Shown: positions 29,299 through 39,437 of the stretch, piece by piece
Numbering within the stretch: position 1 is the stretch's first letter
How the letters are laid out: the number at the start of each line of letters is the position of its first letter
NCBI RefSeq assembly: GCF_017161325.1
Contig: NZ_CP045670.1
Coordinates: 2,287,367 to 2,351,366 of the forward strand
Reading direction: 5' to 3'
Length of the DNA: 64,000 nucleotides
From: Treponema pedis
GTDB lineage: Bacteria; Spirochaetota; Spirochaetia; Treponematales; Treponemataceae
The notes under the pieces: generated by a model
What the model saw: only the letters and a program-made list of their open reading frames with translations
What the model was told of the DNA's origin: nothing
Database searches by the model: none
Position numbers and translations under genes: made by a program

Positions 29299-30470
29299 AA
29301 AGTCTTAAGCTCCTTTTCAAATACCGTATCTACAACCTTAATTTTTTCTTCCGCGTTTAAACCTAAAAGATTTAACCTGTGTTTTATTTCTCCGTGTTTA
29401 AAGATTATAACCGAATCTTCCGCACCCGTTATCCCCAAATCGGCATGCTTACCCTCGCCCGGGCCGTTTACAACGCAGCCCATTACGGCAATTGAAGCAT
29501 CTTTTTTTTCCGCAAGCAGTCTTGTCTGCCAGCGCTTAACAAAGGCTTGAACATCAAAACCTTTTCTTCCGCAGCGCGGGCAGGAAACCAATCTTATTCC
29601 GCCTGAGCGCTTTCCGCATTCGGTTAAAATTTCACGGCCAGCTATAATTTCATTTTCGCAAGAATCGGAAAGACTTACGCGGATTGTGCTTCCTATACCC
29701 TCGTTTAAAAGGCGGGAAAAAGCGAGGGAGCTTTTTACTATTCCGCTTATTAAGGGCCCCGCTTCCGTTACTCCCAGATGAAGCGGATTGTCAAAATCTC
29801 TCGCAAATATTTCGTTTGCAAGAACGGTTTCGTGCACGGTAGAAGCTTTCATAGAAACGACGGCATTTTTAAAATTAAGAGAATCGAATATTTCAAGCTC
29901 TCTTATTGCAGCTTCTACAAGGGCCGATGCCCGGGCTTTTTCCTTTTCAAGCGTTTCAAGCCCTTCTTCAGCTTTTTTACGCTTTAATCCGCTTATCTTT
30001 TCAAGTTCTTTTTTCATCTTTAATTTTAAATCGGAGGGAATAGAGCCCGAATTTACGCCTATGCGTAAGGCTGTACCCGTATCCAAAGCCTTTTTTATAA
30101 CCGCTTCGGTTTTTTCCTTTGAACCTATGTTACCTGGATTTATACGTATTTTGGCTGCAAAACCGTCCATACAGCGCAAAGCAAGTTTATAATCAAAATG
30201 AATATCCGCAACCAGCGGCATATCGGTAAGAGATGTTAATTTTACAAACAGTTCGGCGGAAACTTCATCGGGAACCGCAAAACGGACAATATCACAGCCG
30301 AGCTGTGCAAACTCTCCCAATTGCCGCGCAATTTCCGTCAAATCAGCCCCCGAAAGAGGAGCCTTCCACATAGTTTGCAAAAGCACGGGCGAAAAGCCGC
30401 CTAAGGTAAGAGATTTAACATTTCCTTTCCCGCCTATAATAATTTCACGCGGGGTTTTAAATAAATTCAT
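29295..30470 (-). CDS. ispG: 4-hydroxy-3-methylbut-2-enyl diphosphate synthase
   Basis: IspG (GcpE) makes HMBPP from MEcPP in the MEP isoprenoid pathway using a [4Fe-4S] cluster. The barrel part is recognisable from LADIHFDYKLALRCM-like residues (PLVADIHFD) and AAKIRINPGNIG; the C-terminal cluster ligands are SCPRCGRKGFD (near 295 and 298) and GCVVNGPGEGKHADLGITG (near 330). From the ATG at 30470 the protein has 391 residues, close to the usual size. An in-frame ATG at 30488 would add six residues. A middle stretch of about 35 residues rich in Lys and Glu is longer than in E. coli. It lies 45 bases after the PQQ-type gene and is coupled to the TPR gene. Confidence 0.94.
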   Translation of the reverse strand: MNLFKTPREIIIGGKGNVKSLTLGGFSPVLLQTMWKAPLSGADLTEIARQLGEFAQLGCDIVRFAVPDEVSAELFVKLTSLTDMPLVADIHFDYKLALRCMDGFAAKIRINPGNIGSKEKTEAVIKKALDTGTALRIGVNSGSIPSDLKLKMKKELEKISGLKRKKAEEGLETLEKEKARASALVEAAIRELEIFDSLNFKNAVVSMKASTVHETVLANEIFARDFDNPLHLGVTEAGPLISGIVKSSLAFSRLLNEGIGSTIRVSLSDSCENEIIAGREILTECGKRSGGIRLVSCPRCGRKGFDVQAFVKRWQTRLLAEKKDASIAVMGCVVNGPGEGKHADLGITGAEDSVIIFKHGEIKHRLNLLGLNAEEKIKVVDTVFEKELKTL

Positions 30471-30533
30471 ATAATACAATATCGGCAAAAAAAGCTTCTT
30501 AGTAAAGAGTTCCTGACCGTTTGTCTTAAAGGT

Positions 30534-32180
30534 CTATTTTCCTATCGTCTTTATTTTTTGACGGGCATAATTTTGAATAAGACTTGAATATCTTCCCGTA
30601 CTTACCGAAAAAAGAAGCGCTATTGCGGACTTTGCGGTTTCCCGGTTACCCGTTTTTGTTAATGCTGCAAGACAATCACATGCAGCCTTCATTCTCTCGG
30701 AATCTTCATAAGAAGACTTTTGAATAAGAAAATCGATACCTTCAATCGTTTTTCCGTCAGGGTCATAGGCCAAGTATGAAAGTCCGCGTAAAACCCCTGC
30801 GTCCACCGTAGAATCATTACTTAAATTTATCTCGCCGAGTAAAATATTTCTATATTCGTAAGAACCGAGTTTTCCCAAAAGCTCCGCAGCATTCGCTCTG
30901 TCAAAAGAGGTAAACTCCTGCGCAAAATATGAGGCCTTGCGCTTATTTTGCAAAATCGTTTTTAACTGAAAAGCATATCGCGGCTCTTTTTCACCTACGG
31001 AGCCTTTTTTAATCTCATCGGTAATTACTTCCAAAAGCTCACCTACAGTGGAATATTCTATAAAAAAAGGAAGCTCTTCCGCTGCGGATTTTTCTTTTTC
31101 ATCTATTATTGAATAAAAGCTTTCAGTAACATTGCCGCCTGCTCCCCTTCTGAGCAATTTTGTTTCTACACGGTAAGCATTTAAAAATTCTTTTGTAATA
31201 CCGATTAAAAGTCCGTTTTCGGTTATAAGAGGAAAAAAACTTTTTTCATTTATTTGCTTTTCCCATTTAATTTTGCCGCTGTCGGTAATTGTGCAGCCGT
31301 ATCCCTTTGCGGTAATATTAAACTCATTACCCTCGACACGGCAATTAACGCCGTCCGAAAAATTTCCGTTTAAGGAAAGCTCCCAAATAAGCTCTCCCGT
31401 TTCAAGAGTTTTAAAAACGGCCTTTCCGTTTTCGAATAAATAAAGAACTTTTCCGTTTTTATAAAAAGCGTTTTTACAAATTCCGTTTTCCGTAACCTGC
31501 CAAGCCGCTTCCGAGCCTCCCGCCGTTTTATAATACGAAACCGTTTTATCCGTACAGGCTAAAATATAACCGTTGGGAGCCTCCCCTACAGCCGATACAG
31601 TTTTTTTTAGCCGATGCTGTTCCACTACGGTTCCGAAAATTGAAATACGAAGAAAATCTCCCGAGGTTAAAACCAAAACTATATCTTTTGAGCCTGTTTC
31701 GGAGGGAGGAGATATGGGAGCGGAAGAAAGAGGAAGAGACCATTTCAATTTTCCCGAGGGAGTAAGACAAATTATGTTATCCTTTTGAATTATAAAACAT
31801 CTTCCGTCGCGTGCGGTATGAATGGGAAAAATAGGCTTTTTATCGAGTTTATATTGCCATGCCGGAAAACCTTGCGAAGAAAATACTTCAAGATTTCCTT
31901 TTGCCGTAACAAGATAAACAAGACCGGAAGAAGAAACCGATAAAAATTCACCGGGAAATTCTTTAGTATTCCGCCGCCATAAAAATTTTCCTTGCGAAGT
32001 AATACAATTTAAAGCCCTGTCTTCTCCTGCCGTATAAATATTTCCGTTCCAAAATACAGGTGTAGTTATATTTTTACCGGCCACAACTAAGGTCCAATAA
32101 GTATCAAGACCCTGACTTTGAAGCCGTAAAACGGTAAAGAGAAAAAAAGCCGAAATTATTTTTATTTTAACTTTATTCAT
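30534..32180 (-). CDS. exported PQQ-like beta-propeller protein with HEAT-like tail
   Basis: A 548-residue protein with a signal peptide (IISAFFLFTVLRLQSQG). Residues 25-330 contain repeated propeller blades with the WD/PQQ pattern: GNIYTAGEDRALNCITSQGKFLW, GLVYLVTAKGNLEVFSSQGFPAW, and NIICLTPSGKLKWSLPL. Residues 380-548 form helical repeats that resemble HEAT units (AAELLGKLGSYEYRNILLGE; ACDCLAALTKTGNRETA). PQQ-like propellers without metal or quinone ligands are common scaffolds, for example in BamB of the outer-membrane assembly machine. No enzymatic motif is seen. First gene of a set with ispG and the TPR protein. Function unknown; a periplasmic scaffold is likely. Confidence 0.75.
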   Translation of the reverse strand: MNKVKIKIISAFFLFTVLRLQSQGLDTYWTLVVAGKNITTPVFWNGNIYTAGEDRALNCITSQGKFLWRRNTKEFPGEFLSVSSSGLVYLVTAKGNLEVFSSQGFPAWQYKLDKKPIFPIHTARDGRCFIIQKDNIICLTPSGKLKWSLPLSSAPISPPSETGSKDIVLVLTSGDFLRISIFGTVVEQHRLKKTVSAVGEAPNGYILACTDKTVSYYKTAGGSEAAWQVTENGICKNAFYKNGKVLYLFENGKAVFKTLETGELIWELSLNGNFSDGVNCRVEGNEFNITAKGYGCTITDSGKIKWEKQINEKSFFPLITENGLLIGITKEFLNAYRVETKLLRRGAGGNVTESFYSIIDEKEKSAAEELPFFIEYSTVGELLEVITDEIKKGSVGEKEPRYAFQLKTILQNKRKASYFAQEFTSFDRANAAELLGKLGSYEYRNILLGEINLSNDSTVDAGVLRGLSYLAYDPDGKTIEGIDFLIQKSSYEDSERMKAACDCLAALTKTGNRETAKSAIALLFSVSTGRYSSLIQNYARQKIKTIGK

Positions 32181-32358
32181 TTTTTAATCTTAACAATCAT
32201 GTTCTTATATAAAATTAAGTTTAACATAAAATACGGGATTATACAATATCGAAACTTGACGGGATTCACGGAAATCAATTTTGTAATACGGACGTTAATA
32301 AAGGGCTAGAAAAAAATGAAAAAAAAAGATATGATGGACAGCGGAGGCTTTATAAATT

Positions 32359-32652
32359 ATGAAAAAATATGTAGTTATATTAAGCGGAAAAAAGAAAAAT
32401 ACTCTTACCGAATCCTTATTAAAAGAACATGTGGAACATCTGAAGGATATAAATAAAAAAGGAAAGTTATTTATATGCGGCCCTTTAGTAAACAGTGATA
32501 AAGCAATAAAAATAATAAATGCCGCTTCTATGGACGAAGCGGTAAAGATTGCACAAAGCGACCCTTTTACCGTCAATGCGTATTATCCGAATATTGAAAT
32601 ATTGGAGCTTGAAGAAGCAAATGAACTGAACGAATATCTCCTTAAGGCTTAA
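32359..32652 (+). CDS. YciI family protein
   Basis: A 97-residue protein of the YciI fold: a ferredoxin-like alpha-beta chain with KEHVEHLKDINKKGKLFICGPLV (His and Asp/Ser positions of the putative active site) and the end pattern AKIAQSDPFTVNAYYPNIEI. YciI-like proteins are small dimers suspected of dehydratase or dehalogenase chemistry, but most have no proven role. The frame starts in a stretch with weak ribosome site (GGAGG at 32342-32346, spacing 12). It stands alone between divergent and convergent neighbours. Confidence 0.85.
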   Translation: MKKYVVILSGKKKNTLTESLLKEHVEHLKDINKKGKLFICGPLVNSDKAIKIINAASMDEAVKIAQSDPFTVNAYYPNIEILELEEANELNEYLLKA

Positions 32653-32882
32653 GCGTTATGTTTTGCTCATAAAGCATATAAAAATCTTTATTTTCCGTTG
32701 ATTTTAATTTGTAACGAAAAATATCATGAGACTTACGGCAAATTGTCGGTACTAAGCTATGCAAAATTGCAAGATATCAATGATGTGCAATATGAAAAAA
32801 TAAATCCGTCGGATTAAATATTCAACAATATTCCGGGCTTCCACGATAATTCCGATTTTTAATTATGCAATACTTACAAATC

Positions 32883-33272
32883 TTATAATAAATTTTTTAT
32901 TTCCATAGTTCTTGCCGCAACTATATCGGAGCCCGTATTAAGGACGTTTTTAATTATTATTTCTCCCGCTTTTATAGGGGCCTTTACCTTAATCCCGTTT
33001 ATTTTTTCCATTACATTAAAAATCAATCCCTTAGGAATCGGTGCCGAGGTTTTTACCGGAATTGACGGAAGGAAACTTCCTTCTATCATAACTGTAGAGC
33101 TTATGTTGCGTCTTGGGTCTTTTATTTCCTGTAAACCGTATTCTATTCCCCGTTTACAAGTATAACCTTCAACAATGTCTTCGTTTTTTTCATTTTTATA
33201 AACCGTCAAACGGCAGCCCATAGGGCAGGAAACACAGGTAAATTCTTTTTTTTGCAAGGCTTCCGAAATCAT
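32883..33272 (-). CDS. DUF1667 protein, third subunit of the glycerol-3-phosphate oxidising system
   Basis: A 129-residue protein with two N-terminal cysteine pairs (FTCVSCPMGCRLTVY and GYTCKRGIEYG), which likely hold an iron-sulfur cluster. The DUF1667 family regularly follows two FAD oxidoreductase genes of the GlpA/GlpO type beside glycerol kinase, as here, and is believed to be an electron-transfer subunit. Its start overlaps the preceding gene by 4 bases. The direct sequence evidence is the cysteine pattern; the role comes from genome neighbourhood. Confidence 0.85.
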   Translation of the reverse strand: MISEALQKKEFTCVSCPMGCRLTVYKNEKNEDIVEGYTCKRGIEYGLQEIKDPRRNISSTVMIEGSFLPSIPVKTSAPIPKGLIFNVMEKINGIKVKAPIKAGEIIIKNVLNTGSDIVAARTMEIKNLL

Positions 33273-34549
33273 TGTATTACCTCCGCAGTTACTTCGCCTT
33301 TAATGTCTTTTAACTTTTCGTAAGAAACCGGAACGGTTATCATTTCCGACGGAACCATTTGCTTCATTTTTTTTTCTGCAAGCACAACACTGCCGCCTTC
33401 TCCGTTTGAATTTTCGGCACAAATTTTAAGCACCGCATTTTTATAAACCGCATCGGTACGTAAAAATAAAACGGTACCGTCCTTGTTTTGTGTTAGGATT
33501 TTATTGGGCATGATATACCGCACGCCCTTTTTGGCAAGTGTTTTTACTCCGGTTTTTTCTTGAGATATATTTAAGGCATAAAAGGCCGCATTTTTTCCTG
33601 CAATACGACTTTCGCGTGTAACAAAATCAACTATGTCATGAACATGCAGTACGTTTCCGCAAGCGAAAATACCTTCCGTTTCGGTTTGCATTGTACTGTC
33701 TACAATTGGGCCGCTCGTTATTTTATTTAAAGAAATACCGGCTTTTTGCGACAATTCGTTTTCAGGAATAAGCCCTACGGAAAGTAATACCGTATCACAG
33801 GAAAATTCTTTTTGCGTTCCTTCAATTTCTTTAAATGAAGAATCTATTTGCGAAATCGTAACGCCCGTAACCCTGTCTTTTCCGTGAACAAAAGAAATGT
33901 TATGGCTTAAAAATAAGGGAATATTATAATCTTCCAAACACTGAGCAATGTTGCGTGTTAATCCGCTTGAAAACGGCATTATTTCAACTACGGCTTTTAC
34001 CTTAGCTCCTTCAAGAGTCATACGGCGTGCCATAATCAAACCTATATCGCCTGAACCGTAAATTACAACTTCTTTCCCTACGCAATAACCTTCCATATTC
34101 ATAAGCCGCTGCGCCGTTCCTGCGGTAAAAACTCCTGCCGGGCGGAAGCCTTTTAAAGCGATTGCCCCGGCAGTCCTTTCGCGGCAGCCCATAGCAAGCA
34201 CAACGGCCCTTGCCGCTATTTTTTTTACACCGCTGCTCCCTACAACGGTAATTTCTTTTTGAGAATTTAAGCCTGTTACCATTGTATTAAGCATTATATC
34301 TATATTATTATTTAAAACCTGTTCAACAAACCTTTCGGCGTATTCGGGCCCCGTAAGCTCTTCTTTAAATTCATGAAGGCCGAAACCGGAATGAATACAT
34401 TGGTTTAAAATACCGCCAAGTTCAAAATCTCTTTCAATTATTAAAACCGAAGAAGCTCCGTTTTTTTTCGCTTCCAAAGCGGCTGCTAAACCGGCAGGCC
34501 CTCCGCCTATAACCGCAACTTCGTAAACCGAGTTTTTACCTTCCGTCAT
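33269..34549 (-). CDS. NAD(P)/FAD-dependent oxidoreductase (glycerol-3-phosphate system)
   Basis: A 426-residue flavoprotein with an N-terminal Rossmann motif VIGGGPAGLAAALEA and a second nucleotide motif VIYGSGDIGLIMARRM near 165, then a C-terminal FAD site ACGNVLHVHDIVD near 292. Such proteins are the NADH- or acceptor-linked partner of the glycerol-3-phosphate dehydrogenase subunit. It overlaps both neighbours by 4 bases, so the three subunits are made together. CxxC-type redox disulfides are not obvious. Expected role: passing electrons from glycerol-3-phosphate to a carrier; partner unknown. Confidence 0.88.
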   Translation of the reverse strand: MTEGKNSVYEVAVIGGGPAGLAAALEAKKNGASSVLIIERDFELGGILNQCIHSGFGLHEFKEELTGPEYAERFVEQVLNNNIDIMLNTMVTGLNSQKEITVVGSSGVKKIAARAVVLAMGCRERTAGAIALKGFRPAGVFTAGTAQRLMNMEGYCVGKEVVIYGSGDIGLIMARRMTLEGAKVKAVVEIMPFSSGLTRNIAQCLEDYNIPLFLSHNISFVHGKDRVTGVTISQIDSSFKEIEGTQKEFSCDTVLLSVGLIPENELSQKAGISLNKITSGPIVDSTMQTETEGIFACGNVLHVHDIVDFVTRESRIAGKNAAFYALNISQEKTGVKTLAKKGVRYIMPNKILTQNKDGTVLFLRTDAVYKNAVLKICAENSNGEGGSVVLAEKKMKQMVPSEMITVPVSYEKLKDIKGEVTAEVIQ

Positions 34550-36000
34550 TTATTACCGCCTTTTAGTTTTCCGTAAATTATTCTTGCTCCGGCTCTTTCT
34601 TTTTTTATTTGCTCAACCGGAATATTAAGTTCCCGCGAAAGGATTTGTAAAACTAAAGGACCGCAAAATCCGCCCTGACATCTTCCCGAACCAGGCCGCA
34701 CTCTCCGTTTTACCCCGTCCACCGTTCTTGCACCCGCAGGACGGTGAATTGCCTGTACTATTTCCGCTTCCGTTACCGTTTCACAGCGGCACACAATGTG
34801 AGAATATTTTTTATCTTTTTTGATAAGTTCGTTTTGCTCTTCCTCGGAAAGCGATGCGAAATGAGGTATAGGAGAGCGAAGTTCTTTAAAGTTTTTCTTT
34901 TCGGTAAATTCAATGCCCGAGCTTTTCCCTTCCTGTTTTAAAAGAGCGGCAATATATTCTCCTATTGCGGGAGCCGAGCTTAAACCCGGAGATTCTATTC
35001 CGCCCGCATGAATAATACCTTTTGAATTCTTTGAAGCATAAATCATAAAATCGCCCGTGTCGGGACAGGCTCTAACACCTGAAAAAATTCTTATTGTATT
35101 TTTAAAATTAAGCGAAGGAACGGTTTTTAAAGATTTTGCATCTACAGCGGAAAGTCCTAAAGCCGAAACGGAGGTATCGTCAACCTCTTTAATATCTTCC
35201 GCAGATGGGCCCGTTAAAAAATTTCCGTAATAAGACGGAAGAACTAAAATTCCTTTTCCCATTTTTGAAGGAGCTTGAAAACAAATCTTTTTTACAAGTC
35301 CTTCATAACTTTTATCGAAAACTCTATATTCACCGCGGCGCGGTAAGATTTTAAAGTCTTTATCGCCGACCATTTCGGCAATCTTATCGGAATAAAGACC
35401 TGCGGCATTTATAACAAATTTTGTTTTAAAACAATCTTTTTCCGTTTTTACCGAATAGCCTTCGTTTATTTTTTCTATTGAAACAACTTTCTGTTCGCTC
35501 AGAAATTCGGCTCCGTTTGTAATTGCATTTTCCAAAAATGCAAACGTCATATCGAAGGGACATACCACTCCCGCACTTCCGCAATATAAAGCTCCTATTG
35601 CTTCTTTTGAAATATTGGGCTCTTCTTTTAAAAGTTTTTCTTTATCCCAAATTTCAAGAAGTTCCGCTCCGTTTGTAATTCCCCGCTTATAAAGCTCATG
35701 TACGGTATTCATTTCTTCTTCGGAAAACGCAATAACCAGCGAACCGCATTGCGAAAAATGAATGCCAAGTTTGTCTTTTAAACTGCGTACTAAAAAATTG
35801 CCGCGTACATTAAGTTTTGCTTTTAATGAGCCTTCTTTTGCGTCATAGCCTCCGTGAATAATTCCGCTATTCGCCTTGCTTGTTCCGCAACCCGCTTCCA
35901 ATTCTTTTTCAAGCACTAAAATTTTCAATTCGTATTTTGAAAGTTCCCATGCAGTGCAGGCTCCTACAACTCCCGCTCCGATAATCACTATGTCGTACAT
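34546..36000 (-). CDS. FAD-dependent glycerol-3-phosphate dehydrogenase with BFD-like [2Fe-2S] domain
   Basis: A 484-residue DAO-family oxidase or dehydrogenase. GAGVVGACTAWELSKY binds FAD at the N-terminus, and SGIIHGGYDAKEGSLK near 45-60 is the typical substrate-side pattern of GlpA/LhgO enzymes. The C-terminus (about 400-470) has a BFD-like domain with HIVCRCETVTEAEI and GRCQGGFCGP, four cysteines suited to a [2Fe-2S] cluster. Its position between glycerol kinase and the oxidoreductase/DUF1667 pair supports glycerol-3-phosphate as substrate; L-2-hydroxyglutarate is the alternative by similarity. ATG overlap with the next gene is 4 bases. Confidence 0.88.
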   Translation of the reverse strand: MYDIVIIGAGVVGACTAWELSKYELKILVLEKELEAGCGTSKANSGIIHGGYDAKEGSLKAKLNVRGNFLVRSLKDKLGIHFSQCGSLVIAFSEEEMNTVHELYKRGITNGAELLEIWDKEKLLKEEPNISKEAIGALYCGSAGVVCPFDMTFAFLENAITNGAEFLSEQKVVSIEKINEGYSVKTEKDCFKTKFVINAAGLYSDKIAEMVGDKDFKILPRRGEYRVFDKSYEGLVKKICFQAPSKMGKGILVLPSYYGNFLTGPSAEDIKEVDDTSVSALGLSAVDAKSLKTVPSLNFKNTIRIFSGVRACPDTGDFMIYASKNSKGIIHAGGIESPGLSSAPAIGEYIAALLKQEGKSSGIEFTEKKNFKELRSPIPHFASLSEEEQNELIKKDKKYSHIVCRCETVTEAEIVQAIHRPAGARTVDGVKRRVRPGSGRCQGGFCGPLVLQILSRELNIPVEQIKKERAGARIIYGKLKGGNK

Positions 36001-36057
36001 CGGCTTATTTTAGCACTATTTTGAGGCTTGGTCTAGCACCTTGTAAATTTCGATTAT

Positions 36058-36870
36058 TTACCTTTTAACACCTTCATTCCATAATTTCGCCATCATAGTA
36101 TCGGCCGCCTGTATTGTTTTTTGGTTAGCCTCATAAGCTCTGTTTACTTCAATCATTCTAACCATTTCATTTACTACATTTACGTTGGAAGCCTCGATAA
36201 ACCCTTGAATTACACTGGGACGCGAAGGACCTTCGGAAGCAATCGCTTCACCTGAAAGAGGAGTGCTTAAATAAAAACTTGAGCCGTTTTTAGTAAGATA
36301 TCTGTCATTTTCAAATTCAACTATTTTTAATCTATCCAAAAAAACGGAATCGCTTTCCGGTTCCGTAATAGGACGCGTATAAATTTGTCCGTCTTGATTT
36401 ATTGTATATTCCATATCTTGAAGAAAAATTCTGCCGTTTTCTCCGATAACGGGATAGCCTTCCTTTGTCATAAGATAGCCTTCCACACCGACAATAAAAT
36501 TCCCGTTACGTGTATATTTTTCGCCGTAAGGTGTTTCAATTGCAAAAAAGCCCTTTCCTTCCAGAGCCAAATCCGACGGAGAGTGAGTTTGCTTTAATGA
36601 ACCTTGTTCAAATGTTGTAAAAATCTCATTCGTTTCAACGCCTAAGCCGAGCTTACCTATTATGGGAGCTATATCCGAGGAGCCGAAAGGATTTTTCATT
36701 ACGCCGTCATCATTAAGCCGTCTAATCAACAGTTCGGGAAAACTTTTTTGAACTGCGACGTCCCGTTTAAAACTCGTCGTATCCAAGTTTGCAAGATTAT
36801 TTGAGATAACGTCCAATTGCCTTTGCTGAGCAAGCATTCCACTTGCTCCCGTATACCAGCCTCGTACCAT
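36058..36870 (-). CDS. flgF: flagellar basal-body rod protein FlgF type
   Basis: A 270-residue rod protein. The N-terminus MVRGWYTGASGMLAQQRQLDVISNNLAN is the Flg_bb_rod motif, the middle holds the GYTRDG-like TRNGNFIV and the C-terminus VRMIEVNRAYEANQKTIQAAD is the other half of the coiled-coil helix pair. Length and the MVRG start favour FlgF over FlgG. In spirochaetes it forms part of the periplasmic flagellar rod. It is solitary here: its usual partner flgG is not adjacent, and it lies inside a glycerol-use locus on the same strand, 139 bases after glpK and 57 bases before the dehydrogenase gene. Co-transcription with glycerol genes is possible but not shown. Confidence 0.9.
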   Translation of the reverse strand: MVRGWYTGASGMLAQQRQLDVISNNLANLDTTSFKRDVAVQKSFPELLIRRLNDDGVMKNPFGSSDIAPIIGKLGLGVETNEIFTTFEQGSLKQTHSPSDLALEGKGFFAIETPYGEKYTRNGNFIVGVEGYLMTKEGYPVIGENGRIFLQDMEYTINQDGQIYTRPITEPESDSVFLDRLKIVEFENDRYLTKNGSSFYLSTPLSGEAIASEGPSRPSVIQGFIEASNVNVVNEMVRMIEVNRAYEANQKTIQAADTMMAKLWNEGVKR

Positions 36871-37009
36871 TTAAACACCTCTACACTTTGTATCGGCTCT
36901 TTATTTTTTTTCTTTAGTTTTACACTTTACTTCGAAAAAAGCCAATCGGTGTTTTTAAAGATTACTTATTGCAAATCCGTTCAAAAAGCGTTGCGGGAAA
37001 GTATAAATT

Positions 37010-38587
<1,578 letters not shown>

Positions 38588-38702
38588 TTAAAATACAAAT
38601 AAATGATGAGTTTAATAAAAGCTAAGGAAGAATATCTAAAGCGGGTTTTAGGAAACGAAAAAAAAACTGTAAATATTCGGAAGCGAAAGTTTTTCAACTC
38701 CG

Positions 38703-39437
38703 CTAAATCATTTCCGCCAATTCATTCCAATCTTTTATTTGTAAAAATTCAAAATCGGGATTGACATCGGAATCGTTATGGTATGGGCAGCCCAATTCCG
38801 TAGTAAACAAAACGGGTTTTATTCCTGCGGAAGCCGCTCCTATAATGTCGGCTCTGCGATTATCTCCGCAATACCATACTTCATTTGAGTTAAGAGATGC
38901 TTTTTTTAAGGCGGCTTGAAAAAGCATCTCTTCCGGTTTTCTAAACCCGAATTCGCTTGAAGCGATTATAAATTCAAAATTATTATCGGGTAAATATTTA
39001 TTTATTCGTTTTTTAAGAGCCTCCGCCGAAAAAGAAATATTGCTTATTACAGCCGACCTTATATTGTTTTTATTTAAGTGAAAAAGCAATCGTTCTATAT
39101 TAGGCATAGGCATACATGGGGCAAGAGCTTCCCAAAAAATACCTTCAAGCTCGACATAAGATAAATTAAATTCAATACCCAAACTTTGAAAAAGCGAATT
39201 AAAAAAACAATGCTGATGAATTTCCAAATCATTGGGAAGAGCTTTTTTCCATATCTTATCACCGATTTCAATTCCCTTTTCATAAAATTCTTGACAAGTT
39301 ATTTTTAAGGGATTTTTTAAAATGAATTTATAAAGAGATTTATATGCCCTCTCCAAATTAAGTTCTTTTTCAAAAATGAGAGTATTGCCGTAATCAAAAA
39401 GAATCATTTTAGGTTTTTGCATAATATAAAACCTCAT
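38703..39437 (-). CDS. HAD superfamily hydrolase
   Basis: A 244-residue HAD (subclass IA) phosphatase-like protein. Motif I is ILFDYGNTLI (Asp near 14, second acidic residue replaced by Gly as in several family members), motif II is SAVISNIS, motif III is FRKPEEMLF and motif IV is VWYCGDNRRADIIGAASAGI. Substrate cannot be read; sugar or nucleotide monophosphates are typical. The ATG at 39437 overlaps the previous stop as ATGA; an in-frame ATG at 39422 is an alternative start nearer the motif. Last gene of the alaS-to-HAD group. Note the weak ORF shadow upstream at 38603 is not counted. Confidence 0.85.
   Translation of the reverse strand: MRFYIMQKPKMILFDYGNTLIFEKELNLERAYKSLYKFILKNPLKITCQEFYEKGIEIGDKIWKKALPNDLEIHQHCFFNSLFQSLGIEFNLSYVELEGIFWEALAPCMPMPNIERLLFHLNKNNIRSAVISNISFSAEALKKRINKYLPDNNFEFIIASSEFGFRKPEEMLFQAALKKASLNSNEVWYCGDNRRADIIGAASAGIKPVLFTTELGCPYHNDSDVNPDFEFLQIKDWNELAEMI

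Noticed and set aside
32653-32882. possible small gene or tRNA between yciI and the DUF1667 gene
   Set aside because: No cloverleaf and no reading frame with a start and ribosome site; only a 13-base palindrome at 32803-32815 too tight to be a hairpin.
38603-38764. 53-codon frame starting MMSLIKAKEEYL on the + strand
   Set aside because: No ribosome site, overlaps the HAD gene on the other strand, and no recognisable family.
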